DNA from: Streptomyces sp.
GTDB lineage: Bacteria > Actinomycetota > Actinomycetes > Streptomycetales > Streptomycetaceae
Length of the DNA: 64,000 nucleotides
Assembly: GCF_019510245.1 (NCBI RefSeq)
Contig: NZ_JAEKKT010000140.1
Coordinates: 1 to 64,000 of the forward strand
Direction: 5' to 3'
Part shown: positions 42,418-50,551 of the stretch, one piece after another
Position numbering within the stretch: position 1 is the first letter of the stretch
Layout: the number at the start of each line of letters is the position of its first letter
Program-made: the position numbers and the translations under genes
The notes under the pieces: model-generated
What the model was told of the DNA's origin: nothing
The model's input: only the letters and a program-made list of their open reading frames with translations
The model's database searches: none

Positions 42418-43370
42418 CGGCCGGACTCCTGGTGCTCGGTGAGGGCGAGGAACGCGGCTTCGAGGGGCGATACGACGGGGGCGAGTTCGCGCACCGCGAC
42501 GCCCGACCGCACGACCTGTGCGACGAGTTCGTCGAGGGCGGGCACCAGGGCGCGTACGACGAGCGCGTCGGGGTCCTTCCGCAGGCCGGGGCCGGTGTCG
42601 TCGACGATCCGGACGCCGGCCAGGTCCGCGGCGAGCCGGCGCGCGGCCTCGGCGTCGGAGGTGCGCAGCCGGTAGTCGAGTTCGCGGTTCTCGGCGGCCA
42701 GCTTGGTCAGCGGGCCGGAGAAGACGACGCGGCCGGTGGCGAGGATGGTGACCTCGGAGCACAGCGCCTCCAGGTCGTCCATCCGGTGGCTGGAGAGCAC
42801 CACGGCGGCGCCGTCGGCGGCGAGCCGGGTGAGGACGCCGTGCACGTGTCTCTTGCCGGCCGGGTCGAGGCCGTTGGACGGCTCGTCGAGGACGAGCAGC
42901 CGGGGCCGGGTGAGCAGGGCGGCGGCGAGCCCGAGCCGCTGGCGCATGCCGAGGGAGAAGCCGCGGGCCTTGTCGTCGGCGACGTCGGTGAGCCCGACCT
43001 CGGCGAGCACGTCGTCGATTCCGGCCGTCCGCGCGTCCTGGCCGCGGAGTTGGGCCAGCGCGGTCAGGTTCTGCCGGGCGGTGAGCGAGGGGTAGAGACC
43101 GGGCGCGTCCACGAAACCGGCGACGCCGTCGGGAGCGGCGAGCGCCCGCTCGACGGGCGTCCCCAGGATCTCCAGCCGGCCGCCGTCGGCCACGGCCAGC
43201 CCCAGGAGGAGGCCGAGCAGGGTCGTCTTCCCGGCCCCGTTCGGGCCGACCAGGCCGTGGATCTGACCTCGTGTCACGTCCAGGTCCACGCCGTCCAGTG
43301 CGACGACGTCACCGAAGGCCTTGGTGATCCCGCGGGCCCGGACTGCGCGGAGTGTGTCCATGAGTCCCAT
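42414..43370 (-). CDS. ABC transporter ATPase
   Basis: 318 residues. Walker A is VGPNGAGKTTLLGLLLGLA, the signature is FSLGMRQRLGLAAAL and Walker B is LLVLDEPSNGLDP. The C-terminal 100 residues carry a variable helical domain typical of drug/lantibiotic exporter ATPases (BcrA/NatA-like). ATG 43370 follows GAAGAAGGGA; another ATG at 43361 is possible. It is first in the operon ATPase-permease-phosphoesterase, divergent from a small membrane protein. Confidence 0.9.
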   Translation of the reverse strand: MGLMDTLRAVRARGITKAFGDVVALDGVDLDVTRGQIHGLVGPNGAGKTTLLGLLLGLAVADGGRLEILGTPVERALAAPDGVAGFVDAPGLYPSLTARQNLTALAQLRGQDARTAGIDDVLAEVGLTDVADDKARGFSLGMRQRLGLAAALLTRPRLLVLDEPSNGLDPAGKRHVHGVLTRLAADGAAVVLSSHRMDDLEALCSEVTILATGRVVFSGPLTKLAAENRELDYRLRTSDAEAARRLAADLAGVRIVDDTGPGLRKDPDALVVRALVPALDELVAQVVRSGVAVRELAPVVSPLEAAFLALTEHQESGR

Positions 43371-43563
43371 GCGTCCCTTCTTCCGCAATCCGCAGGGACT
43401 TTATGGAGAACACACATCCCAGGCACAGACGCTCGGCTGAACGGCCGTGGAACGGTTCGTCAAGGCAACGGCAAGTCCGGCGGACGGGCATCCGGCTCAC
43501 GTCCCATACCGGCCAACGGGGGGAGAGAATCCATGCACCACGACGAACACAGAAGGTGAATTG

Positions 43564-43830
43564 GTGAACAGACCGGCCCCACGCCTCGCCACGATCCTCT
43601 ACGCGGTCTCCGCGACCTGCGGCGTCGTCGGCGCCTTGCTGTGGGTGCGCGGAAGGACCGGCTCGACGGTCAGGATCTACCGGGACTACCTGGCGGCCGA
43701 CAGCTACTCGCCGTCCGCCTGGCGGGTCTGGTCACCGGCGGTGCCCGAAGCCCGCCTCGGGCTGTACCTCGTCGCGGCCGCACTGGTGTCGGCCGTGGCC
43801 GCGCGCCTGGTCTCGGCCCGACGCGACTGA
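43564..43830 (+). CDS. Small two-helix membrane protein, unrecognised
   Basis: 88 residues: helix one LATILYAVSATCGVVGALLWV (written here as LATILYAVSATCGVV and GALLWV), a polar loop GRTGSTVRIYRDYLAADSY, then helix two LGLYLVAAALVSAVAARLV. GTG 43564 follows AGAAGGTG at 7 nt. I recognise no family. It is divergent from the ABC operon and ends just before the displaced end of the split EamA gene. Confidence 0.6.
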   Translation: MNRPAPRLATILYAVSATCGVVGALLWVRGRTGSTVRIYRDYLAADSYSPSAWRVWSPAVPEARLGLYLVAAALVSAVAARLVSARRD

Positions 43831-43846
43831 CGAAGCCGCCGACGGA

Positions 43847-43966
43847 CTACCCGGAATGCAGCATCAGCCCGATCCCGACCACCAGCAGCCCGGCGGCCGC
43901 GATCCGGGGCGTCCCGAACCGCTCCTCGAAGAAGACCGCTCCGATGGCGGCGCCGACGATGACCGA
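43847..43966 (-). pseudogene. C-terminal fragment of a split EamA transporter gene
   Basis: 40 codons reading SVIVGAAIGAVFFEERFGTP and then RIAAAGLLVVGIGLMLHSG-stop: the last transmembrane helices of an EamA/DMT transporter, without a start. The missing upstream part is at 49169-49911, which stops right after LRESSV. Joining at the shared GACCGA (43961-43966 here, 49181-49186 there) restores LRESSVIVGAA in frame. The two parts lie 5.2 kb apart. Confidence 0.82.
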
Positions 43967-44004
43967 GGTCACTAGCACGGCCAGGCACTCGTCGGCTCGG
44001 ACGT

Positions 44005-44871
44005 TCAGGTGTGCGCGAGTTGGAGCAGGGCGATGCCGACCACCACGGTGGCGCTCGCGGCCAGTCGTCGGCCACCCAGCCGCTCGTGGAAGAACACGGC
44101 GCTGAGCAGCGCGGCGATGACGATGCTGGTCTCGCGGAGTGCGGCGACGGACGCCAGGTCGCCGTGGTCCTGCGCCCAAACCACCAGTGCGTACGCGGTA
44201 AGTGAGAGCAGCCCACCGGTCAGCCCGCGCATCGGGGCGTCACGCAGCCGGTGTCGCAGTCCGCGCCCGGCCAGCGCAAAGGCACCGGCACAGAAGAGCG
44301 TGCCCTGGAGCAGGAAACCCCAGGCTATGTAACCGAAGACGGTGTCCGAGCGTCGTACGCCCGTGCCGTCGACGACCGTGTATGAGGCGATCATGACGCC
44401 GGTGCCGAGGGCAGCCATCAGGGCCGGCAGCTGGGTGCGGTCCGGCAAGCCGTCCGCCAGGGCAAGGGTGACCAGTCCGGCGGAAATGACCAGGACACCG
44501 GTGAGTGCGCGGGCCGACAGGTCCTGGCCGAGAACGCTCACCGAGACGACGGCGACCAGCATGGGTGCGACGCCGCGCGCCGCCGGGTACATCTGGCCGA
44601 AGTCACCGAGCTTGTACGCCTGGAGCAGCAGTGCCTGATAGGCGGTCTGGAGCACGGTCGAGGCCGCGATGAATGGCCAGGCAGCGGAACCGGGGAGCGG
44701 GGTGAAGCAGACCCAGACCGCACTGACGCCGACGAAGGCGAGGTTGATCAGGGTGAAGCCGGCGAGCTTGTGTGGCATCGCATGCGCCAGTGCGTTCCAC
44801 ACGGCGTGCAGCACCGCCGCGGCCAACACCACTACAGGCACGGCAGCACCTGCTTGCATGAACGCACCCAT
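44005..44871 (-). CDS. EamA/DMT-family transporter inside the inserted block
   Basis: A 288-residue membrane protein with ten predicted helices in two EamA halves (AVWNALAHAMPHKLAGFTL; LLQAYKLGDFGQMYPAARGV; then SYTVVDGTGVRRSDTVFGYI; LRETSIVIAALLSAVFFHER). It resembles the split gene it interrupts (same RGxAP and LREtSv motifs). Solute unknown; such proteins export amino acids or metabolites. Divergent from the RpiR-type regulator, which likely controls it. No clear ribosome site for ATG 44871; ATG 44859 is an alternative. Confidence 0.85.
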   Translation of the reverse strand: MGAFMQAGAAVPVVVLAAAVLHAVWNALAHAMPHKLAGFTLINLAFVGVSAVWVCFTPLPGSAAWPFIAASTVLQTAYQALLLQAYKLGDFGQMYPAARGVAPMLVAVVSVSVLGQDLSARALTGVLVISAGLVTLALADGLPDRTQLPALMAALGTGVMIASYTVVDGTGVRRSDTVFGYIAWGFLLQGTLFCAGAFALAGRGLRHRLRDAPMRGLTGGLLSLTAYALVVWAQDHGDLASVAALRETSIVIAALLSAVFFHERLGGRRLAASATVVVGIALLQLAHT

Positions 44872-44904
44872 GAGTGTCGACCGTTCCCGAAGCTGAAGAA
44901 GTAG

Positions 44905-44917
44905 GGAATCTAATTCC
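44905..44917. promoter_or_regulatory. Palindrome GGAATCTAATTCC between EamA and RpiR genes
   Basis: GGAAT-CTA-ATTCC is a perfect inverted repeat just upstream of the TATGCT hexamer (44922-44927) of the regulator gene, in an unusually A/T-rich 40 bp. It is the likely operator of the RpiR-type protein, controlling both divergent genes (inference). Confidence 0.55.
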
Positions 44918-44933
44918 GTATTATGCTAATCGC

Positions 44934-45821
44934 ATGGAACAGGATTCCCCAGTCGGGAGTGCTTCTGCCGACGCACGTGCCGTTGACGTGCAGAATCTCG
45001 CTGCCCACGTGCGTGCCCGGCTGCCGCAACTGCGCGACGCGGAGGCCAGGGTCGCTCAGGTCCTGCTCGATCAGGGGCCCGAACTGGTCCGGCTGAGCGT
45101 CAGTGACGTCGCCACAATGGCGCACACAGCCGCCTCCTCCGTGGTTCGCGCCTGTCAGCGGCTGGGCTTTCGCGGCTATCAGGAGGTGAAGATCGCGGCG
45201 GCTCGGGAGGTGCCCCGGCCCCGGCCCACCACACCGGAAGGTGTCGATGCCACCTCCCGCGCGTTGGCCGACACCGTGCAAGCGGCACGCGAGGTGCTGG
45301 ACGGGCTGTCCACGACCGTCTCTCCCGACCACCTCCGTACCGCCGCCGAGGCGTTGCACGCCGCAAGCCGGGTCCTGGTCGTCGGTGCGGGTCTGTCCAC
45401 CGCCGTGGCTACCGACGCGGCCTACCGCCTCAGGGCTCTGGGCTGTGCCGTCGACGCCCCCACCGACCCGCTCACCGCCGAGGTGGCCGCCTCGTTGCTT
45501 CCGGCGGACGCCGTCTGCCTGGCCGTCAGCCACACTGGCGCCACCCGTACCACTGTGGACGCCGCCCGACGGGCCCACGCGTGCGGAGCCACGGTCATCT
45601 CGCTCACCAGCTATGCCCGTTCACCGCTGACCGAGACCAGCCAGTGCACGCTGCTTGCCGGTGGCCAGGACCTCACCCTCGGCCTCGAAGCCGTTGCAGG
45701 CCGCCTCGCTCATCTCGTTGTGGTTGACGCGCTCGCCCTCACCCTGTTGGCCCTCCGCGGTTCGGACGCCCAACAGGCCCTGGCCCGCTCCGCAGAGGTC
45801 ACGGCGGCTCACGCGTACTGA
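44934..45821 (+). CDS. RpiR-family regulator (HTH plus SIS domain)
   Basis: 295 residues. The N-terminal HTH_6 domain shows LRDAEARVAQVLLDQG, LSVSDVATMAHTAASSVVRA and CQRLGFRGYQEVKI (about 28-100). The C-terminal SIS domain (about 125-280) starts LRTAAEALHAASRVLVVGAG and binds phosphosugars in the family. ATG 44934 lacks a ribosome site; TATGCT ends 6 nt upstream, so it is probably leaderless. GTG 44874 is a weaker, longer option that would overlap the divergent promoter. Confidence 0.86.
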   Translation: MEQDSPVGSASADARAVDVQNLAAHVRARLPQLRDAEARVAQVLLDQGPELVRLSVSDVATMAHTAASSVVRACQRLGFRGYQEVKIAAAREVPRPRPTTPEGVDATSRALADTVQAAREVLDGLSTTVSPDHLRTAAEALHAASRVLVVGAGLSTAVATDAAYRLRALGCAVDAPTDPLTAEVAASLLPADAVCLAVSHTGATRTTVDAARRAHACGATVISLTSYARSPLTETSQCTLLAGGQDLTLGLEAVAGRLAHLVVVDALALTLLALRGSDAQQALARSAEVTAAHAY

Positions 45822-46140
45822 CCTTGCGAATCCGCCACGCTGATGCGTCGGTGCCTCAGCATCCCTGAGCAGCGAAGTTATTACTGCATGAGCAGCACTT
45901 GGCTGGGGCGACGCCCAGCGCGGCGACGGACGCGAACCAAGCCCTACGGCTGCGCTCACAGGACGCGCCTGTCGGGTCCCGGCGGCCGTGCTGTCCGCCG
46001 GACATGTCGGATGCGGAGTCGGCGATCATCCGGCCGCTGCTGCCGGTGCCGGGCTGGACGCACGGTCGATGCCACGAGGGCTTCGAGCCCGGTCCCGACA
46101 CCTGCACGACCTCCCGGCCACGCTCCGCCCGGCCGCCGGA
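45822..46140 (+). pseudogene. Gene-free stretch with a probable IS5-type transposase fragment
   Basis: Within this 319-bp gap, 45975-46064 reads RRPCCPPDMSDAESAIIRPL then LPVPGWTHGR on the plus strand. That matches the N-terminus of actinobacterial IS5-group transposases (DMSDAEWAxxxPLLPVPxW). Similarity ends at about 46064, and no catalytic DDE region follows. No other feature was seen. Confidence 0.45.
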
Positions 46141-48981
46141 TCAGCCGATGTAGTAGCCCTCGATGTCCGCGACCGCGTTGACGCTGCCGCTGTTGTTGTA
46201 GATGTCGATCGACCCGTTGGAACCGACTGGAACCAGGGCCAGGTTGGCACGGGTGGTGCCGGGGGCGAGGTTGAGGGTGGAGCTGCCGGGCAGGGCTGAT
46301 CCGTCGGCGTAGGCGAAGAGCCAGGTGCCGATGGTGGGCTTGACGCCGGTCACGTTCACCAGCACCGCCTTCGCTCCGGCCGGGACGCCCCCGGATCCCG
46401 TCACCTTGATGCCGATCTTGGACTTGGCGCCGAGTGCGCCCTGCGCCGTGCCGGTGCCGTTGCGGGTATCCAGCACGCGGATCGGCGAGACCGGGAAGTA
46501 CGGCAAGCCCAGGGCTGCCGGGGAGTCCGACACGTCGGAGACCACATAACCTTCCAGGTCGGCGACCAGGTGGACGCCGCCGTAGCGGTTGTAGAACTGG
46601 ACCTGCCCACCGCTGACCGGCGCGACGACCAGGTTGGCGCTGGTCTGTCCGGCCGCGAAGTTCAGTACAGAGCTGGTGGGGACACCGCCGGCACTCGGCT
46701 CCAGGCCGACCCAGCTGGAGGCGGTGGCATTGGTCTCGGTGACGTTCAGCAGCACCGCGGATGCGTTGGTGTAGCTGCCGCTCGGCAGGGTGAGCGTGAC
46801 CAGCCCGCCCGGCCCGACCTTGCCCTTGATGGTGCCGGTCCCATTGCGAGTGTCCAGTACCCGGGTCGGGCCGGTCGTCTGGACGAGGCCCGTCCCGCCC
46901 AAGGCGACTGCGGCGGTGGTGCTGTAGTAGCCCTCGACGTCACCCAGGAGGTCGACGCTGCCCGAGTGGTTGTACAGATCGATGTAGCCGTTGGCGGAGA
47001 CCGGCACGGTGATCAGGTTCGGTGTGACCTGACCGGGGACCAGGTTCAGGTTGGAGGCGGTCGGCCGGGCGGTGCCGTCGGGGTAGGCGGTGATCACAGT
47101 GCCGGCCGAGGCGTTGACGCCGGTCAGGTTGAGGGTGACCGCGGTGACCCCGGTGGCGGGGACGCCCTTGACGCCCGCGACCTTGAGCCGCAGCACCGCG
47201 CCCGGTCCGACCTTCGCCTTGGCGGCACCGGTGCCGTTGCGGGTGTCCAGGATCCTGGTCGGCCCGAAGGGCACGAATGCGCTGCCGACGGTGACCTGTT
47301 GGGTGCTCGTGGCGGTGTTCCCGCCGTCGTCCTTGACCGTCAGGGTGGCAGTGTAGGTGCCGGGCTTGGCATAGGTGTGGCCACCGACGCCGCTGGTGCC
47401 GAGGTCCGCGGCCGGGGTGCCGTCCCCGTAGTCGACGCTGTAGTCGGCGATGCTCCAGTCGTCGGTGGTCTTGGTGGCGTCCGCCCGGACGGTGAGGCTG
47501 CTGTACGGATAGGCCTGACTGAACGACAGGGCAGGCACCAGCGGAGCTACGGCCGCGACGTTGACGTAGGCCTTTTTGCTGCCGGCGACAGAGGCCCCGG
47601 CCGCCGTGGTGGCGGTGACCGTGACGGGGTAGGAGCCGATCGCGGCGTAGGCGTGGGTGACGCTGGGGGTGGCGGAGACCACCGGGTCGCTGCCGTCTCC
47701 GAAGTTGAAGGTGTAGCTGGTGATCCGGGTCTTCCAGGGGTTGGTCTCGTCCGCCGTGATCGTCTCGGACAGCGGGGCCGGACCCTTGTCGACGGAGACG
47801 GCGGGCGCCACCTGGTAGGGGTCCTGGTATTCCGTCGCGCCGCGGTCGTAATAACCGGTGCCAGTGCCGGTGTCGGCCACGAGCGAGTCGTCCACGCGGG
47901 GCTTGCCGTTGAAGTCAGTGCTGAGCTCGTCCGGTGCGTCGGCGTCGGCGGAGTCGATGAGCGGGGTGATGTTCAGGCCGGTCCTGTCCAGGGCCACCGC
48001 GACGTACAGTTCGTGCTTCCCCTGGCCGGTCGCGGTCTGCAGATCGGCGGCGGTCGCGTAGGTCTGGCCGCCCCAGCTGTAGAGCGCGCCATCGGACTCG
48101 GACTCGAAGACGTTGTAGTCATAGGTGGTGCCGCTGGTCGAACCGGAGGACACCACCACCGGCGTGCTGGTGCCGTACGTCGCACAGCCGCCGGAGGTTC
48201 CGAGGAAGAAGGCGTTGTTCTCGATCGTCGAACCGGAGGAGGTACCGGTGAGCGCGATCGCGGTGTTGCAGCCGCCGTCGTCGGTGAAGGTGTTGCCCAC
48301 CACGACGGTGCCGGGCGCACCCGCTGCGTTCACGGGCGTGTTCTTCCCGTAGTAGAACTCGCTGCCGGTGATCACCGTCCCACTCGCCCCCGACGCGATG
48401 TCCACGCCGTCTTCGCCTGGCTGGGTTTCGATGTCGTCCCGGCTCAGTGTCAGGGCGTTGCTCTGCCCGTCGATGCTCACCAGCGCGCCCGAATAGGCGC
48501 CCCCGACGCGGTCGCCGTCCAGCGTGACCTCGCTGGATCCCTCGACCGCCACGACCGGGGCCCGGACGTTCGTCCCGATGAAGAAACCGTGCACCGCCAC
48601 GTCGTGCACGTGGTCGAGAGTGAGCGCAGGTCCGGAGCCTGACGGGGGCGTGACGATCTGGATGAGCGCCTTGCTCGTGCCGGTGGTGATGGTGATGGGA
48701 GCACTCGCGGTACCCGAGGTCTTCACATCGAGCGGTCCGAAGATCCCCCTGACCACCATGACCGTGTCACCCGGCTGCGCGGCGTCGACGGCAGTCTGCA
48801 GCGAGCAGTAGGGCTGGGCCTGCGAGCCCGAGCCGGCTGCGCTGTCGGAGCAGTTCGACGTCGAGAGGTTGTTCACGTACAGCGTATTGCCATCCGCGCG
48901 GGCGACGGACGGAGCCAGCGCCAGGCCCGCGCCGAGAAGGCCGACCACGCCCGCGAAAGCTGCGATCGAACGTGGCAACAC
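46141..48981 (-). CDS. Large secreted PKD/beta-helix protein with three LDTRNGTG repeats
   Basis: 946 residues. A signal peptide (RSIAAFAGVVGLLGAGLALA...SVARA) precedes a right-handed beta-helix region (about 35-390: TSNCSDSAAGSGSQAQPYCS opening, then VTLDGDRVGGAYSG-type strands). Two PKD domains follow (NFGDGSDP near 425, DYGDGTPA near 516), and three repeats of about 130 residues, each with RxLDTRNGTG (starting near 574, 704 and 832) and ending D(V/L/I)EGYY-like. Surface adhesion or polysaccharide binding is likely. GTG 48981 or the TTG at 48978 could be the start; both sit close to GGGGGG. It lies in the inserted block. Confidence 0.8.
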   Translation of the reverse strand: MLPRSIAAFAGVVGLLGAGLALAPSVARADGNTLYVNNLSTSNCSDSAAGSGSQAQPYCSLQTAVDAAQPGDTVMVVRGIFGPLDVKTSGTASAPITITTGTSKALIQIVTPPSGSGPALTLDHVHDVAVHGFFIGTNVRAPVVAVEGSSEVTLDGDRVGGAYSGALVSIDGQSNALTLSRDDIETQPGEDGVDIASGASGTVITGSEFYYGKNTPVNAAGAPGTVVVGNTFTDDGGCNTAIALTGTSSGSTIENNAFFLGTSGGCATYGTSTPVVVSSGSTSGTTYDYNVFESESDGALYSWGGQTYATAADLQTATGQGKHELYVAVALDRTGLNITPLIDSADADAPDELSTDFNGKPRVDDSLVADTGTGTGYYDRGATEYQDPYQVAPAVSVDKGPAPLSETITADETNPWKTRITSYTFNFGDGSDPVVSATPSVTHAYAAIGSYPVTVTATTAAGASVAGSKKAYVNVAAVAPLVPALSFSQAYPYSSLTVRADATKTTDDWSIADYSVDYGDGTPAADLGTSGVGGHTYAKPGTYTATLTVKDDGGNTATSTQQVTVGSAFVPFGPTRILDTRNGTGAAKAKVGPGAVLRLKVAGVKGVPATGVTAVTLNLTGVNASAGTVITAYPDGTARPTASNLNLVPGQVTPNLITVPVSANGYIDLYNHSGSVDLLGDVEGYYSTTAAVALGGTGLVQTTGPTRVLDTRNGTGTIKGKVGPGGLVTLTLPSGSYTNASAVLLNVTETNATASSWVGLEPSAGGVPTSSVLNFAAGQTSANLVVAPVSGGQVQFYNRYGGVHLVADLEGYVVSDVSDSPAALGLPYFPVSPIRVLDTRNGTGTAQGALGAKSKIGIKVTGSGGVPAGAKAVLVNVTGVKPTIGTWLFAYADGSALPGSSTLNLAPGTTRANLALVPVGSNGSIDIYNNSGSVNAVADIEGYYIG

Positions 48982-49168
48982 TGCCCCCCAGTTTTCACAT
49001 GATATTGCTGGCAATTTTGTCTGGTCGCCCAGAAGTTGACCAGGTTTCAAGAGTATGGAGATCACCAAGACGGCGGTCCGTGCGCCGAGGACCGACCGCC
49101 TCTGGTCCTGGCCAAGTACCCGGGGCATGTGGCCTCATCAGCTCCTGACCAGCGGAGTCTTTACCGCA

Positions 49169-49911
49169 TCAGCACGGGTTGACCGACGACTCGCGCAGTG
49201 CGGCCACCGGCGCGAGGTCGGCGCGGGTCTGGGCCCACAGGACGAGGCCGTAGGCGAGGACGGAGAGCAGGGCGCCGCAGAGTCCCAGGGCCGCGAAGGG
49301 GCGGGCGGCGGTGAGGAGTTCGCCCCGTCCGCGGTACAGGGCGTACGCGGGGATCGCGAGGCCCTGCAGGGACATCAGCCAGGCGATGTAGCCGACGGAG
49401 GATCCCGAGGCCCGGACGCCGAGGCCGTCCAGGACGGTGTACGCGGCGATCGTCAGGCCGGTGGCGAGGGCGGCGCCGATCGCCGTCCAGTCGGGGCGGC
49501 GGCCGCGCAGCCCCCACAGGGCGACCCCGGTGAGCCCGGCGCAGGACACGGCGATGCCCGCGGCCGCCGTGCCGTCGGGCACTTCGTGCGCGAACACGGC
49601 GGCGAACAGGGTGACGAGGAGCGGCGCGGTGCCGCGCGCGATCGGGTACGCCTGCCCGAAGTCGCCGAGCCGGAAGGAGAGCATCAGCAGCGCGAAGTAG
49701 GCGACATGGACGACCGCCGAGGCGGCCAGGTACGGCCATGCGCCGGCCGCCGGTGCGGCGGCGAACGGCATCAGGAGCAGCCCGATCAGCACGCCTCCGG
49801 CGGCGATCAGCGAGGAGCCGACGAGCTTGTCGGTGATCCGGTGGGCGATGGCGTTCCAACTGGCGTGCGTGACCGCGGCGAGCAGGACGGCCGCGGTGAC
49901 GGCAGAGTCAC
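49169..49911 (-). pseudogene. EamA transporter gene, N-terminal and central part (split and frameshifted)
   Basis: Codons for VTAAVLLAAVTHASWNAIAH through LAPVAALRESSV, then NPC and a stop, i.e. an EamA transporter lacking its last two helices; those are at 43847-43966. The natural start GTG at 49911 overlaps the ybaK stop (GTGA) but is one base out of frame with the coding region that follows (119 bases to codon 49792), so a 1-nt deletion lies between about 49910 and 49895. Repaired and rejoined, the protein would be about 281 residues, normal for the family. Confidence 0.78.
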
Positions 49912-50429
49912 GCGGAGGGCTCGCGCACGTCCACGACGGTGGCGCCGGCGTGTGCCACCAGGGCGGCGGGCGCGATCGGGAAGACGGCGTGCGGGTTGCC
50001 GGCCGCGGCCCACACCACCTCGTGCCGCAGCAGCGCCCGGTCGGCGAGGACGCGGGTCCGCGTGCGGTGCCCGAAGGGCGGGACGCCGCCGATGGCGTAC
50101 CCGGTCGCCTCGCGTACGACGTCGGCCTTGGCCCGGGTCACCTTCGCGGCGCCGAGTTCCTTGCGGACCAGTTCCACGTCGACGCGGGAGGCGCCGTCCA
50201 TCAGCACCAGCACCGGCACCCCGTCGGCCGCGAAGATCAGCGACTTGCAGATCTCGCTCAGCTCGCAGCCGACCGCGGCGGCGGCCTCGGCCGCGGTACG
50301 GGTCGCGTCCGGGAACCGCCGGACCCGCGAGGTCAGCTCCCCCAGCCCCAGCTCCTCCAGGGCGGCGGCGAAGCGGGGATGGGCACCGGAGCCCCCGGTG
50401 CCGGCGTCAGTGGCGGCTGTCGTCGTCAT
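49908..50429 (-). CDS. YbaK/EbsC-type aminoacyl-tRNA deacylase
   Basis: 173 residues of the YbaK/ProX editing superfamily, which hydrolyses mischarged tRNA (for example Cys- or Ala-tRNAPro). CELSEICKSLIFAADGVPVL contains the conserved Lys, and YAIGGVPPFGHRTRTRVLAD is the family's GGVPPFG signature. It starts at ATG 50429 and ends overlapping the defective EamA start. Substrate specificity cannot be told. Confidence 0.88.
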   Translation of the reverse strand: MTTTAATDAGTGGSGAHPRFAAALEELGLGELTSRVRRFPDATRTAAEAAAAVGCELSEICKSLIFAADGVPVLVLMDGASRVDVELVRKELGAAKVTRAKADVVREATGYAIGGVPPFGHRTRTRVLADRALLRHEVVWAAAGNPHAVFPIAPAALVAHAGATVVDVREPSA

Positions 50430-50551
50430 GGGGGCACGCTAACGGGGCGGGGGAAGGGGCGGCGAGTGGTCAAGTGCGGGGTACACGAGGAAGCCGGTGA
50501 GGGCGCCCCGTCCCCACGGACCCTCACCGGCGGTCTGTCACGAGCCGTACG

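Larger units (their letters stand above)
43961..49186. mobile_element. 5.2-kb inserted block flanked by 6-bp GACCGA repeats
   Basis: The block separates the two parts of one EamA gene. Its limits are set by the reading frame: ...LRESSV at the right side and SVIVG... at the left, sharing GACCGA on the plus strand, as a target-site duplication would. Contents: a complete EamA gene, a divergent RpiR-type regulator, a probable transposase fragment and a large secreted PKD protein. No terminal inverted repeats and no intact integrase were found, so the mechanism is unknown. Confidence 0.72.

Noticed and set aside
44005..44871. The intact EamA gene as a simple duplicate of the split one
   Set aside because: They share family motifs, but residues differ throughout (for example LRETSIVIAALLSAVFFHER against LRESSVIVGAAIGAVFFEER), so they are diverged paralogs rather than a recent duplication.
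46570..48642. Plus-strand open frame of about 690 codons opposite the PKD protein
   Set aside because: The minus frame has a signal peptide, PKD motifs and repeats; the plus frame is a Gly/Val/Asp/Arg-rich shadow.
43961..49186. Interpreting the block as a conventional IS or integron
   Set aside because: No intact transposase, integrase, terminal inverted repeats or attC-like sites were found; only the 6-bp flanking repeat and a transposase fragment.
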